Below, piece after piece: positions 18,669 through 27,288 of a stretch of DNA of 64,000 nucleotides (its first letter is position 1; every line of letters begins with the position of its first letter). Position numbers and translations under genes: made by a program. The notes beneath the pieces were generated by a model, which ran no database searches, had not been told where the DNA came from, and was given only the letters and a program-made list of their open reading frames with translations. Source of the DNA: Hathewaya histolytica (GTDB lineage: Bacteria > Bacillota > Clostridia > Clostridiales > Clostridiaceae); the NCBI RefSeq assembly GCF_901482605.1, contig NZ_LR590481.1, positions 1,426,001 to 1,490,000 on the forward strand. The letters run 5' to 3'.

Positions 18669-18734
18669 AGTTTATTCGCTTATCTTTTTATTTCTGTTTA
18701 CTAAGCAATAAATCAACTCTCTAACCACTATAAA

Positions 18735-19520
18735 TTAAACTTTTTTTAATTTATAGTGGTTTACCTCTTCATTAACTTTATCAATAATTTCATCAATTTT
18801 TTTACTAGCAATATGTTCTTTTTTAAATTTGCTTATATCAGTCATAAAAACTAGATTATTATATTTCTCTTCTATAACATCATATAACCTTTTTCCATCC
18901 TTAATTTCTTCTAATTCTTTTTTAGATATATCTATAATAGCGATTCCATCTTTAAGAAAAATTTTTTTTACTAATCCCTTAGCATCATTCCATCCAGCAT
19001 CATTATTACCTGTGATCCCTTCATATGAAAAAATAATTCCTAATTTTATATTTGACATTGATAAAAGCATATAGAATTTACCAACCCAAGTTACATCAAC
19101 TGGCTTATTATAATTTTTGCATTCACATACTATTAGTTGATATATAATTTTGGGTAACGCATTATACGAAATATTAGCTATTTCACTTGGTTTAATTATA
19201 ATATCATATTCATTTGTGTCATTAGTAATATTATCAAATAAATCAAAAATTTTTGTTTCTATAGTTATAGTTTTTATTATATTTTCTAAAATATCTCCCT
19301 TAGTTTTTGCCTTAACCCCCTTATATTCATTTTCATTTAAATGCATTTTTATAAATAAGTCATACAGTTTATTGAACTCTTCAATTTTTATACCACTTCT
19401 TTGTTGTAAAACTTTTTTAAGTGTATGAGGAGCGTCTTCATTTAATTCTTCAAGCTTATCAAATAAACCTTCGGCCTCTTTTTCTCTCAATAAATCAGAT
19501 TCTGTTTGTTCCATATACAT
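18735..19520 (-). CDS. Restriction endonuclease-like protein, PD-(D/E)XK (Mrr-like) fold
   Basis: The 261-residue protein shows the PD-(D/E)XK nuclease signature. A helix KGDILENIIKT carries Glu79, the strand NEYDIII carries Asp106, and VCECKNY carries Glu133-x-Lys135. It is followed by WVGKFYMLLSMSNIKLGIIFS, a segment seen in Mrr-like restriction enzymes. A charged helical N-terminal region of about 60 residues precedes it. It is the last gene of a three-gene set in which each reading frame overlaps the next (29 bases here). I start at ATG 19518-19520, six bases after AGG. Likely an effector nuclease of a defence cassette; its target and cofactor partners are unknown. An assigned family name would need a profile search. 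Confidence 0.7.
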   Translation of the reverse strand: MYMEQTESDLLREKEAEGLFDKLEELNEDAPHTLKKVLQQRSGIKIEEFNKLYDLFIKMHLNENEYKGVKAKTKGDILENIIKTITIETKIFDLFDNITNDTNEYDIIIKPSEIANISYNALPKIIYQLIVCECKNYNKPVDVTWVGKFYMLLSMSNIKLGIIFSYEGITGNNDAGWNDAKGLVKKIFLKDGIAIIDISKKELEEIKDGKRLYDVIEEKYNNLVFMTDISKFKKEHIASKKIDEIIDKVNEEVNHYKLKKV

Positions 19521-19866
19521 CACTACCTATAACTTTATATACAATAATAACATTTTTTAAAACAGAACACCCCTTTTCACAATTACTGCATATCTCCTCA
19601 GGTATATCTTCTATGCTCTCATAAATATTTTGAGTATTAATATCTATTTCACATTTACAAAAAACCTTAAAATTCATCTTTAAAATATCATTTTCTAACA
19701 AAATATTAATTATTTTTTTAGCTTCATTATATGTAATATTAAGATGATTGGCTATATCACTACATGAAATATAAGAATTGTATTGATACTCTAAAAATTT
19801 ATCTAAATCTTTAATCTGTTGAGTTTTCAAGATTTCCTTTAACCTTCCATATATATCTAATAACAT
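19495..19866 (-). CDS. Winged-helix protein with C-terminal cysteine cluster (middle gene of cassette)
   Basis: The 123-residue protein has an HTH/winged-helix-like region at about 20-65 (SCSDIANHLNITYNEAKKIINILLENDI) and five cysteines in a zinc-binding pattern: Cys70, Cys72, Cys93, Cys96 and Cys100 (CKC, then CSNCEKGC). It overlaps the upstream gene by 56 bases and the downstream nuclease-like gene by 26-29 bases, so the three are probably translated in coupled fashion and may form one complex. It could be an adaptor or DNA-binding specificity subunit, or an autoregulator. I do not recognise a named family. Confidence 0.65.
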   Translation of the reverse strand: MLLDIYGRLKEILKTQQIKDLDKFLEYQYNSYISCSDIANHLNITYNEAKKIINILLENDILKMNFKVFCKCEIDINTQNIYESIEDIPEEICSNCEKGCSVLKNVIIVYKVIGSDVYGTNRI

Positions 19867-20869
19867 AGTTCATCATCTCCATATTATTTTTTTTAGGCTC
19901 TTGAAAATTAAATAAATCATAATTTTTATCTCTATAGCTAAATAAAATATTAACACAAGGAGAAAACTTTTTTTCTTTAATCCATTGTAATAACCTAGAT
20001 TTATATCGGGCATTCTTTTTTATATCTACAACGTATTTTCTTAATAACTTATATATTTGTTTAGTATCATCACTTTTATCAAATAGACCTCTATTTTGTT
20101 CCATTAATATTTCTAAATCCCCTATAAACGGCATAATTAAAGTTTCCCCTACCTTTAGTTTTGCCAAACTATTCTGTTTTAAACCCATATATTGCGCTAT
20201 TTCTTGTACCTCATCTTTCTTATTCTCTACAATATGAGTTATTGTTGAACTTGTTCTAAACTCACTAATATCGCAATTAAAATCCTTACATATTCTACTT
20301 AATTGTGGTTTAAAAGTAGTTTCGTAGAAGTTATCATCTGATTTAAACCCCAACATGTCAAACCTATGCTCTAGTATTTTTAATTTTTTATGATAAATCC
20401 ATAAGGTATTATATATAACATCTTTAGTTTCATCTAGTTTATTAATAAAAGGATTTATAGTCTTTAAAAATTTTATGGCGATATATTCATCATTTTCAAC
20501 AAATATTGGCTGAGTAAAATCTTTGATATTATTAATTTTTCCACTTTTGAAATCTTCTAAACTAATATATGAATCTACATTATTAATATTAAAATTATTA
20601 CAGTTATAATAAATAGCATATCTGTATGATTTATTTATAAACATTTTCTCTATTATATAAAATGTATCTAAGTTATTATCCATACATTTATTAACTCTTT
20701 CATTCTTAGATTCTGAAGTTGCAATTAAAATACTACCATTTTTATTGTTTTCTTTGTAAGTTGCTATTTCCCCATCTGTTAAATCTTTTATTATATGTTG
20801 TAAACTATAGTCAGTCATATAATACTCAGTTGTATTTTTCATTAAAACTTTATATGTTTCACTATTCAT
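19811..20869 (-). CDS. Uncharacterised first gene of the overlapping three-gene cassette
   Basis: I do not recognise this 352-residue protein. It is soluble, rich in Asn/Lys/Ile, with no signal peptide or membrane helix. Its N-terminal half is mixed alpha/beta (GSILIATSESKNERV near 45, then DTFYIIEKMF); the C-terminal half is mainly helical (LGDLEILMEQN-like, KQIYKLLRKYVVDIKKN). No ATPase P-loop is visible. As the promoter-proximal gene of a cassette ending in a PD-(D/E)XK nuclease it is a candidate sensor or regulatory subunit. The cassette lies between the lysis genes and the attachment site, where prophages often carry anti-phage cargo. Purine-rich SD (GGGGGG) lies before the ATG. Confidence 0.6.
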   Translation of the reverse strand: MNSETYKVLMKNTTEYYMTDYSLQHIIKDLTDGEIATYKENNKNGSILIATSESKNERVNKCMDNNLDTFYIIEKMFINKSYRYAIYYNCNNFNINNVDSYISLEDFKSGKINNIKDFTQPIFVENDEYIAIKFLKTINPFINKLDETKDVIYNTLWIYHKKLKILEHRFDMLGFKSDDNFYETTFKPQLSRICKDFNCDISEFRTSSTITHIVENKKDEVQEIAQYMGLKQNSLAKLKVGETLIMPFIGDLEILMEQNRGLFDKSDDTKQIYKLLRKYVVDIKKNARYKSRLLQWIKEKKFSPCVNILFSYRDKNYDLFNFQEPKKNNMEMMNYVIRYIWKVKGNLENSTD

Positions 20870-20890
20870 ATTGTCCCCCCATTATCATAT

Positions 20891-20943
20891 TTCTATTTCA
20901 AAAAATATATGCTATAATGAAGATATAATTCTTTGAAATAGAA
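20891..20943. promoter_or_regulatory. 12-bp inverted repeat enclosing a TATAAT box upstream of the cassette
   Basis: Arms TTCTATTTCAAA (20891-20902) and TTTGAAATAGAA (20932-20943) are perfect inverted copies, 29 bases apart. A plus-strand TATAAT at 20913-20918 lies between them. The element sits 22 bases upstream of the first cassette gene and looks like an operator controlling divergent transcription. Confidence 0.5.
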
Positions 20944-20952
20944 TTTAAACGC

Positions 20953-20990
20953 AGAAATCACTTCGATGGCAATCAGTAGTGATTTCTTTT
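20953..20990 (+). terminator. Terminator-like hairpin, possible end of a short plus-strand RNA
   Basis: 10-bp arms AGAAATCACT (20953-20962) / AGTGATTTCT (20978-20987), then four T. With the TATAAT at 20913-20918 this would bound an RNA of about 65 bases, with no reading frame. No other gene on this strand ends here. Confidence 0.45.
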
Positions 20991-21091
20991 ATTTAAGTAT
21001 ATATGTAAAGGTAAAATTTATCAATAACTTCGACAATTTATGTAATATTTCATTATTATTACAATTTTATAGTTTCAAAAAAATGAAAAAA

Positions 21092-21119
21092 GGTAGCTGC
21101 AGCATAAGCCACAACTACC
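21092..21119 (-). terminator. Terminator after 21126-21452 gene
   Basis: 12-bp stem GGTAGCTGCAGC (21092-21103) / GCCACAACTACC (21108-21119) with G-U pairs on the minus strand, followed by a T run. It closes the lysis/late transcript and insulates the accessory cassette. Confidence 0.8.
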
Positions 21120-21125
21120 CCTTAA

Positions 21126-21452
21126 CTATTCTATACTATTATTTAGTTTCCCATCATCTAAATAGTCCTTACCTTTAACATATAGAAAATGTACTATTTT
21201 TTTCATAACCTCATCTGAAATAAAAACAGTTAATGCTTTCGGTAAAAATTGATACATCTTTTTAACTACCCATTCTTCTTGTTGCTTTCCACTTTTAAGA
21301 ATTTTATCTTTTGCTAAGCTTTTAGCTTGGAGCATAACTCCATATGAAACTCTTTTGAATTTTTCCCACTCTAAAACTATATATAAAACTATTGATACTA
21401 ATAAAACTATAATAAATCTATATTCCCAAAGTAAATTTGATATATTTTTCAT
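21126..21452 (-). CDS. Small single-pass membrane protein next to endolysin (putative lysis accessory)
   Basis: The 108-residue protein has one N-terminal transmembrane helix (about residues 10-28, FIIVLLVSIVLYIVLEW) and a basic amphipathic tail. It is the last gene of the late operon, after the amidase, and ends in a terminator. The location suggests a second holin or lysis accessory protein, but one helix and no named family leave that open. Confidence 0.55.
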   Translation of the reverse strand: MKNISNLLWEYRFIIVLLVSIVLYIVLEWEKFKRVSYGVMLQAKSLAKDKILKSGKQQEEWVVKKMYQFLPKALTVFISDEVMKKIVHFLYVKGKDYLDDGKLNNSIE

Positions 21453-21532
21453 AATAACACTCCTTTTTCTTGTTTAGACTTCTAAAACTTTATATTTTAG
21501 CTTGTATTGATTTATTTTTATTTCTTAATACA

Positions 21533-21570
21533 AAAGGATTAGAAAACTTTTTTATGCTCTCTAATCCTTT
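21533..21570 (-). terminator. Hairpin after endolysin
   Basis: 11-bp arms AAAGGATTAGA (21533-21543) / TCTAATCCTTT (21560-21570) with a 16-base loop; a short T-rich tail follows on the minus strand. Confidence 0.65.
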
Positions 21571-21591
21571 GTTATACGTTCCTTATTTTTA

Positions 21592-22518
21592 CTACTTCTT
21601 TAAAAGTACCTTCCATGTATTTTTTCCTACAATTCCATCAGCACTTAATCCATTTTTACTTTGTAGTTGCAGAATTGCCTTGTATGTTCCTTGTCCAAAA
21701 ACTCCATCTGCTCCATAACTTCCTACACTGTAACCTTTTCTTATTAAAAGTTCTTGAACGATTCTAGTTATGTTGCCTCTAGCTCCACTCCTAACAGTTA
21801 TTAATTTATTTACTGTATTATCTCCAGCGTAGCCATCTACTTTAATTCCTGCACCAAATTGATTATTTAGTTCTGCTTGTAGTCTTCTAATAATATCTCC
21901 TTGTATGTTAATTTCCCATGTCTTTTTAGATTCTATTTGTGATATTGGTTTTTGTGGTGTAGGTACTACTGGTTTTTGTGTTGAAGTACCTATGCTTTCT
22001 CCTACTAAACCTTTTACTATGGCATCTGCTATTTTCTCTGGACCATAATTTTTATATCTTGCTATATCTGTAACATTATCTATAAAACACACCTCTATAA
22101 GCATAGATTCAGCCTTTGTATTTTTAATAACTGCTAATTTAGAACCATCTTTTATACCTCTATTTACAAATCCTAAAGAAACTAAATTCTTTAAAACTGC
22201 ATCTGCCCTAGATGTTTTATTACCTTTCCATGTGAATACTTCTGTTCCATATGCACATGAATTAAAACAATTAAAATGTATAGATACGAATAAATCCACG
22301 TTATTATCATTAGCAGTATTATATCTATGGGCCAAACTTTGTCCTAAGGTATCAGCATTATCTAATGCACATTCCATTACTGTATGCCCTAATGCTTTTA
22401 ATTTAGATATAACATATTTTCCAACTTCTCTAGTTAAAACTTCTTCTCTTAATCCATTGCCCTGTGCTCCAGTATCAGCACCTGTAAGTGTATGTCCTGT
22501 ATCAATTCCTATTTTCAT
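21592..22518 (-). CDS. Endolysin: N-acetylmuramoyl-L-alanine amidase (Amidase_3) with two PG-binding repeats
   Basis: The phage lysin cleaves the amide between MurNAc and L-Ala in peptidoglycan to release virions. The 308-residue protein begins with the zinc amidase domain (MKIGIDTGHT at the N-terminus, FVSIHFNCFN near residue 77, SMLIEVCFIDN near 138). A Thr/Pro/Gln linker follows near 185, then two peptidoglycan-binding-like repeats at about 205-305 (LQAELNNQFG, VDGYAGDNTVNKL; then VQELLIRKGY, ADGVFGQGT, ADGIVGKNTWKVL). No signal peptide is present, so export depends on the holin just upstream at 22537-22833. Confidence 0.93.
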   Translation of the reverse strand: MKIGIDTGHTLTGADTGAQGNGLREEVLTREVGKYVISKLKALGHTVMECALDNADTLGQSLAHRYNTANDNNVDLFVSIHFNCFNSCAYGTEVFTWKGNKTSRADAVLKNLVSLGFVNRGIKDGSKLAVIKNTKAESMLIEVCFIDNVTDIARYKNYGPEKIADAIVKGLVGESIGTSTQKPVVPTPQKPISQIESKKTWEINIQGDIIRRLQAELNNQFGAGIKVDGYAGDNTVNKLITVRSGARGNITRIVQELLIRKGYSVGSYGADGVFGQGTYKAILQLQSKNGLSADGIVGKNTWKVLLKK

Positions 22519-22536
22519 AATTCATTCCTCCTAAAT

Positions 22537-22833
22537 TTATTTATTAAAAAAAGCTATCACTGCAGTAACTATACTTGCAGCAATAGCCCAAAATTGCTTT
22601 GTATTATAGAATTTTAAATCTCCATCTTTCTTATTTTTATCTGTAAATGTACTTAAAATTTTTAAAGTAAATTCATTAAGTGTCTTCTGTTGTTCTTTAG
22701 ATGTTTCAGAAATCATAGCTTTAATTTCTGATTGACTTTTTTCAATGTTAGATAATTGTATTCTTTGTTGTAAATCAGATTCTTCTAACTTCCTTATTCT
22801 TTTCTCATGGTCTTGCAGTACCTTATTTTCCAT
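22537..22833 (-). CDS. Holin-like protein, haemolysin XhlA type
   Basis: The 98-residue protein has a long coiled-coil (residues 5-55, with LEESDLQQRIQLSNIEKSQ) and a single C-terminal transmembrane helix (FWAIAASIVTAVIAFF), ending in a lysine. This is the architecture of XhlA, which with partner proteins permeabilises the membrane for the endolysin. It directly precedes the amidase gene, the usual lysis-cassette order. The SD is GAGAGG. Confidence 0.8.
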   Translation of the reverse strand: MENKVLQDHEKRIRKLEESDLQQRIQLSNIEKSQSEIKAMISETSKEQQKTLNEFTLKILSTFTDKNKKDGDLKFYNTKQFWAIAASIVTAVIAFFNK

Positions 22834-22860
22834 GTCACACCTCTCTTAATTTCGAGCACT

Positions 22861-22881
22861 AAAAAAAGACTATCTCTAGTC
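22861..22881 (-). terminator. Hairpin between late gene and holin
   Basis: Stem GACTA (22868-22872) / TAGTC (22877-22881), loop TCTC, with seven T following on the minus strand. Short but terminator-like, inside the late operon. Confidence 0.6.
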
Positions 22882-23121
22882 CTATTCATTACTTATCTGT
22901 TTTGGTTGTAGTCCTGTAAATTGTCCACTTTCATTAAAACACAATTCATAGTCAAATATGTGTATACCCATTTCATACGGTAAGCAAATAACGCCTTCCC
23001 CTTCATTTTTATAATGTTTAATTTTCTTTTCTAAATCCATATTCAACGGCAATACTGGTTCTATTGTATTATCCTCTGTTCTTTTTATTTCTTTAGTTTC
23101 TAAATCGTAGTATATAACCAT
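22882..23121 (-). CDS. Small phage protein between tail fibre and holin
   Basis: The 79-residue acidic protein (MVIYYDLETKEIKRTED, then PYEMGIHIFDYELCFNESG) has no recognised domain. Small proteins of this look commonly follow the fibre gene in clostridial phages. I use ATG 23119-23121 because TAGGAGG sits seven bases before it; an earlier in-frame ATG would overlap the fibre stop and has no SD. The role is unknown, possibly fibre assembly. Confidence 0.65.
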   Translation of the reverse strand: MVIYYDLETKEIKRTEDNTIEPVLPLNMDLEKKIKHYKNEGEGVICLPYEMGIHIFDYELCFNESGQFTGLQPKQISNE

Positions 23122-23131
23122 TTCGCACCTC

Positions 23132-26100
23132 CTAAAATGCAACTTCTTTATAAATAAAGTACTTAATTTTAACTCTATACTCTGTTTGAACCAAATCGGC
23201 TGCCCTTTTCATATCAATATATAGATGTGTATTGTCTGCTCTAGCTCTAATAATAAAGTTAAACCCTACGATACTTGTACCACTGAAATTATCTGTAAAA
23301 GCTAGTGCAGGCAAAGGAACCATACTACCACTACCATCAACAATTGAAAAGGCAGTGAAAGCAGGCTTATATCCTAAATTATGTTTTATGGATACTGTTC
23401 TCTCTTTTATAGTGTTAGATACTGGCATTGATGTGTTTATAACTCCAGAGCTTAGTATCTTATGCATGTTGTATTTACCATCAATTACTACAGTGTTATC
23501 ATTATTTTTAACCTGCAAGGCTCCATTAATTACTTCAAAAGTCCCGGAATTACTTAAATTCACATTAGGTGTTATTGCATTAAATCCAACTTTTACACTT
23601 GATGGATTTTGTTCTACAAAAGATTTAACTCCATTAACATCAACTTTAGATTTTATTTGGTTACTTAGCTGTTTTATTTCAGATTCTGCACTATTTATTT
23701 TAGTTGTATTTTCTATTGTCACATCTTCTGGTGCTGGTGACCAGTCTGTTTCTTTATTCCCTTTCTCAAGTTTTATATTTTTTATCCAATACTCGTTTAT
23801 ACCTTCGTTTATTTGAATTCCAAATATAAAGGTTCTAAAATAAGATCCATCTTCACCAGAATTAAACTTTACTAATATCTTAACCCATGTATTAGCAGGT
23901 ACAAAAGTATTCTCATTTAGTAAAACAGCATTACGGCTAGGATGAAAAGTAAGGTCTTCACGTAATACATGGAAATGCAAAGGGGTAATATTCGTTAATT
24001 CCATACCAGTACTACACATAATAGTAGCACTATAAATATAATCTGTGTTTTGTTCAATAGGGATTAGCCTAGGCTGTCTAATTGATTTTTTAGCATGAAT
24101 AACACTATAACCATGCTTTTTAACAATTTCCATAGTGGCACCAGTAGAATTAGTTGCCCACCCAGTTAAATCTTTAAAATTACCACTATTAAATATTAAA
24201 TTCTTACTTTTCTCACTTACTTCTACTATCTTTTTTTCTATATCTGTTTTAGATACTTTAGAACTTATCTCACCTTTTAGCATGTTTATAGATTGCTCTG
24301 TAGTGCTTAACTTACTTTTAGAGTTTGTGATTTCATTATTTATATTGGCCTTAAAACTTTGAAATTCTGATGTTTCTACTTTAAGATTAAGTTTATTTTT
24401 AACTTGATTTATTTCACTATTAGCACTTTCTATTTTTTGATTTATTGTTTTAACTTTATCATCAGTTTCTATTATTGCCTTATCTATCTCTGTTTGACCT
24501 ATTTTACTCTTAACTGTATATTGTAGCAACTGTAGTTCTGTAGTTTGTTTATTCATCTGTGTATTAACTTGTAATACATTGTTTTCTATTTCTTGTTTAT
24601 GCTTAATGTATTCTTGCTTATCTATCTTAACTTTCAAGGATTCTTCTAAAGCATTTATTTTAAGCTTTTGTGAATTTATATCTGTATTATTCTTTTCTAT
24701 ATTAATATTTTGGTCTTTCAACTCTATATCTAAAGTTTTATTTCCTACATTAATTTTTGTAGAACTTATGTTGGTATTAGATTCATTTATATTAACTACA
24801 ACATCATCTATATTTAGCTTACTACCTGCAATATTTGCATTATCCGCTACTTTAGAATTATCTATAGCCCCATCTTCTAGGACCTTTCCATTTATACTTT
24901 TAGCTTTTATATTATCTGCAGTTAAATTTTTTACAGTAATTACTGCGGCATCTATAACACCTGCAGTTAATTTGGTAGCACTAAGAGAACTTATTTGAGC
25001 ATCTCCTATAGCTCCATCTGCTATTATTCCACTTCCTGCAGTTATGGTTCCAGCCTTAATATTTTCTGCACCAATATTACCTGCTAAAAGATTATCTATA
25101 CTTGCTGCTCTACTTTCTAAAATTGTTATTTTCCCTTTATTAGCTTCTAAATCTATAATAGTTGCTTTAGTTGCATATAAATCTTCTATCTTCGCACCTT
25201 GTGCATTTAATTGTGTTATATCAGCCTTTTCAGATTTTAAATTTTTAATTTCTCCATTTATCGCAGTTAAATCCTCCGCATATAGATTTTCTATTTTACC
25301 ATTTATAGCTTCTAAATCTATAATGTTTGCTTTTTCTATTAATGCCTTTCTTATACTGGCCTGTTCTATAGAATACCTTTCAAGTTTTTGAGTTATAGAA
25401 CCTTTAGAGTCAAATTTATTGCTCTGCTCACTTTTCCCTACAGCTTTTATTTCTGATGATAATCCACCTTTATAATTTAATTTTTGTTGCATTATTAAAG
25501 TGTTATATTCTTTACCTTTTAAATCTATTATTTTAACCCTATCTCCAGTCATAAGTGAACAGTTACCTTGCCACTTAAGTTCATAAGGCATATAGGAAAA
25601 ACCTTTATATTTATTGTAAATATCATTTAAAATGCTATCTGTAATTACTGGATTGTCAAATATAATCTCTCTTCCAAATTCAGTTTCATTACCTTTAGAT
25701 AAGTGTTGTTCTCCTTTAGTTACAGTTACCTTAGAAATTTTATATTCCTTATCTCCAGTTTCAAAGGTAATATAGTTATCTGGAGTAATTATTGTATCTG
25801 TATTTGTATAAGAAGTTATCTCTAACTGCCCTTCCCTATTAAACCTAGCGAATCCACCACAAAGACTTGCTATAAATCCTATAGATTCTCTAAGACTATA
25901 CCCTTCTATCTTTCCTATAGAATAATTGGGTAATGTTGATCTAAGTTTAACTCCCGCTTTATTACATATTTCATTTGCTATATCTTGTACTTTCGCAGGG
26001 TATTTTAAATCAGAAAAATAAGCTTTCTCCATTTTAATCATATTATCAAAGCAAGATAATTTAACAGTTTTATTTTGTTTCTTAACGTCATCAACTGTAA

Positions 26101-26386
26101 AAACACCTAAAGGAATGTATTCAACTTCTCCCCCTATTTCTAATCCTAAATACGGTTTTACAATAGCATTTTGAAATATGTCATCTACATCATGTAAACT
26201 TATTTCAAAACTAGCGGAAGCAACAGAACCAAGAGTAAAGTCATCTCCTGGATTAACTGTTTCCTCTTGGCTCATTTCAATTATTACATCATCTAAATAT
26301 TCCTTATCTCTAATAATGACTTTGCTCTTAAATCCTCTACTAGGCTTCTTTATATATTCCTTAAACTTATTTGTTACATTGTACAT
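23132..26386 (-). CDS. Tail-associated / fibre protein (receptor binding, baseplate)
   Basis: The 1,084-residue protein sits directly after distal tail genes. The first about 330 residues resemble tail-hub proteins (SFEISLHDVDDIF, IPLGVFTVDDVKK, VQDIANEICNKAGV, LMTGDRVKIIDLKG). About 350-520 holds repeated units of the pattern A-x-I-x-x-L, such as ANIIDLEAINGKIENLYA, predicted as a fibrous shaft. A long coiled-coil reaches about 740. Near 760-890 lies a jelly-roll/carbohydrate-binding-like module (NLIFNSGNFKDLTGW to NIKLEKGNKETDWSPAPED), then a C-terminal tip. It likely recognises the host surface. No peptidase motif is evident. Confidence 0.82.
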   Translation of the reverse strand: MYNVTNKFKEYIKKPSRGFKSKVIIRDKEYLDDVIIEMSQEETVNPGDDFTLGSVASASFEISLHDVDDIFQNAIVKPYLGLEIGGEVEYIPLGVFTVDDVKKQNKTVKLSCFDNMIKMEKAYFSDLKYPAKVQDIANEICNKAGVKLRSTLPNYSIGKIEGYSLRESIGFIASLCGGFARFNREGQLEITSYTNTDTIITPDNYITFETGDKEYKISKVTVTKGEQHLSKGNETEFGREIIFDNPVITDSILNDIYNKYKGFSYMPYELKWQGNCSLMTGDRVKIIDLKGKEYNTLIMQQKLNYKGGLSSEIKAVGKSEQSNKFDSKGSITQKLERYSIEQASIRKALIEKANIIDLEAINGKIENLYAEDLTAINGEIKNLKSEKADITQLNAQGAKIEDLYATKATIIDLEANKGKITILESRAASIDNLLAGNIGAENIKAGTITAGSGIIADGAIGDAQISSLSATKLTAGVIDAAVITVKNLTADNIKAKSINGKVLEDGAIDNSKVADNANIAGSKLNIDDVVVNINESNTNISSTKINVGNKTLDIELKDQNINIEKNNTDINSQKLKINALEESLKVKIDKQEYIKHKQEIENNVLQVNTQMNKQTTELQLLQYTVKSKIGQTEIDKAIIETDDKVKTINQKIESANSEINQVKNKLNLKVETSEFQSFKANINNEITNSKSKLSTTEQSINMLKGEISSKVSKTDIEKKIVEVSEKSKNLIFNSGNFKDLTGWATNSTGATMEIVKKHGYSVIHAKKSIRQPRLIPIEQNTDYIYSATIMCSTGMELTNITPLHFHVLREDLTFHPSRNAVLLNENTFVPANTWVKILVKFNSGEDGSYFRTFIFGIQINEGINEYWIKNIKLEKGNKETDWSPAPEDVTIENTTKINSAESEIKQLSNQIKSKVDVNGVKSFVEQNPSSVKVGFNAITPNVNLSNSGTFEVINGALQVKNNDNTVVIDGKYNMHKILSSGVINTSMPVSNTIKERTVSIKHNLGYKPAFTAFSIVDGSGSMVPLPALAFTDNFSGTSIVGFNFIIRARADNTHLYIDMKRAADLVQTEYRVKIKYFIYKEVAF

Positions 26387-26398
26387 AGTCTAGCCCCC

Positions 26399-26593
26399 TT
26401 ACTTAAGATCTACCGCTAGACCCCCTCCTGATAATTTTGTTATATTTATTTCGCTATTTGCAACTGCAATTTTTTTAAGTACTTGACCTTCACTTATCAC
26501 CTCTATAATGTAATTTCCTATATCTAACGTTGGTTTATTCTCCTGTGTCTCTTGTACTGGTCTTACTTTTTTATTTCTATTATTCTTTGACAT
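26399..26593 (-). CDS. Small phage protein, unknown
   Basis: The 64-residue protein starts MSKNNRNKKVRPVQETQ and has a beta-rich C-terminal half (NYIIEVISEGQVLKKIAVAN). I start at ATG 26591-26593, seven bases after GGAGGG; an upstream TTG in the same frame lacks a separate SD. It lies just before the fibre gene on the same transcript; function unknown, possibly a baseplate or chaperone component. Confidence 0.6.
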   Translation of the reverse strand: MSKNNRNKKVRPVQETQENKPTLDIGNYIIEVISEGQVLKKIAVANSEINITKLSGGGLAVDLK

Positions 26594-26611
26594 TACTAAT
26601 CCCTCCAATCT

Positions 26612-26875
26612 TTAAAATATTACATAGCCTAGAGTTGTAGCTCTATTCTCTATTTGTTTTTTAAACTCTGCATATTTAGCTTTCATCTCCGTTGCATTTT
26701 CCTTATATGCTTCCTTATCCATTACATTTACAGAAATATTTACTGCAAAAGTATCAGCGTTTAAATTAGCACTTAGGTACATAACTTGTTTTGATATCCC
26801 ATCTCCTGCTTTAACCATTACATTCGCACTCAAATTTGTATTTTCATTTATTAGCATTGTTATATTGTTTTCCAT
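26612..26875 (-). CDS. Small phage protein, unknown
   Basis: The 87-residue protein has a beta-rich first part (ISKQVMYLSANLNADTFAVNISVNV) and a helical C-terminus. The spacing to its neighbours (18 and 56 bases) places it in the tail operon. I recognise no family. A role in distal-tail assembly is inferred from position only. Confidence 0.6.
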   Translation of the reverse strand: MENNITMLINENTNLSANVMVKAGDGISKQVMYLSANLNADTFAVNISVNVMDKEAYKENATEMKAKYAEFKKQIENRATTLGYVIF

Positions 26876-26931
26876 AATAAAATCAACCTCTCTTATTTTT
26901 GTATATAAAAGAGCCTTTAAGCTCTATGGTC

Positions 26932-27279
26932 CTACTTCTCTATAAAATTCATGCTTAGGCCTTGCCAAAGTGGTACTCCATCTTTAACAAAATACATAGG
27001 TGCACTTCTATCGCCTACATAAAAAGTTTTACTAAGTCTTTTACCTTCTACTGGATCAGGATATTCAACTGAAAAATAAACACTAGTTACCACTTTTAAT
27101 AAATTAGAAATTTCATTATCTTTTAAGGGACCCCATTCACATTCCAGTTTTCTTTTAACGGCTATCCTATCTCTAATTAAATCCCCCCTAGCATTTCTAG
27201 TAGTTTCTCCATCTAAATCATTAATGCTTACTTTAAAACTTTTAGGAGCAACAATTGTCAATCCATTTATTTTAAGCAT
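26932..27279 (-). CDS. Distal tail-region protein (small siphophage family, possibly DUF6711)
   Basis: The 115-residue protein (MLKINGLTIVAPKSFKVSIND, then FSVEYPDPVEG and TFYVGDRSAPMYF) is the first small gene after the tape measure. In Firmicute siphophages similar short proteins occupy this position and take part in the tail-tip. The family name is from memory and unverified. It overlaps nothing and starts 9 bases after the tape measure stop. Confidence 0.65.
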   Translation of the reverse strand: MLKINGLTIVAPKSFKVSINDLDGETTRNARGDLIRDRIAVKRKLECEWGPLKDNEISNLLKVVTSVYFSVEYPDPVEGKRLSKTFYVGDRSAPMYFVKDGVPLWQGLSMNFIEK

Positions 27280-27288
27280 ATTAGCCTC

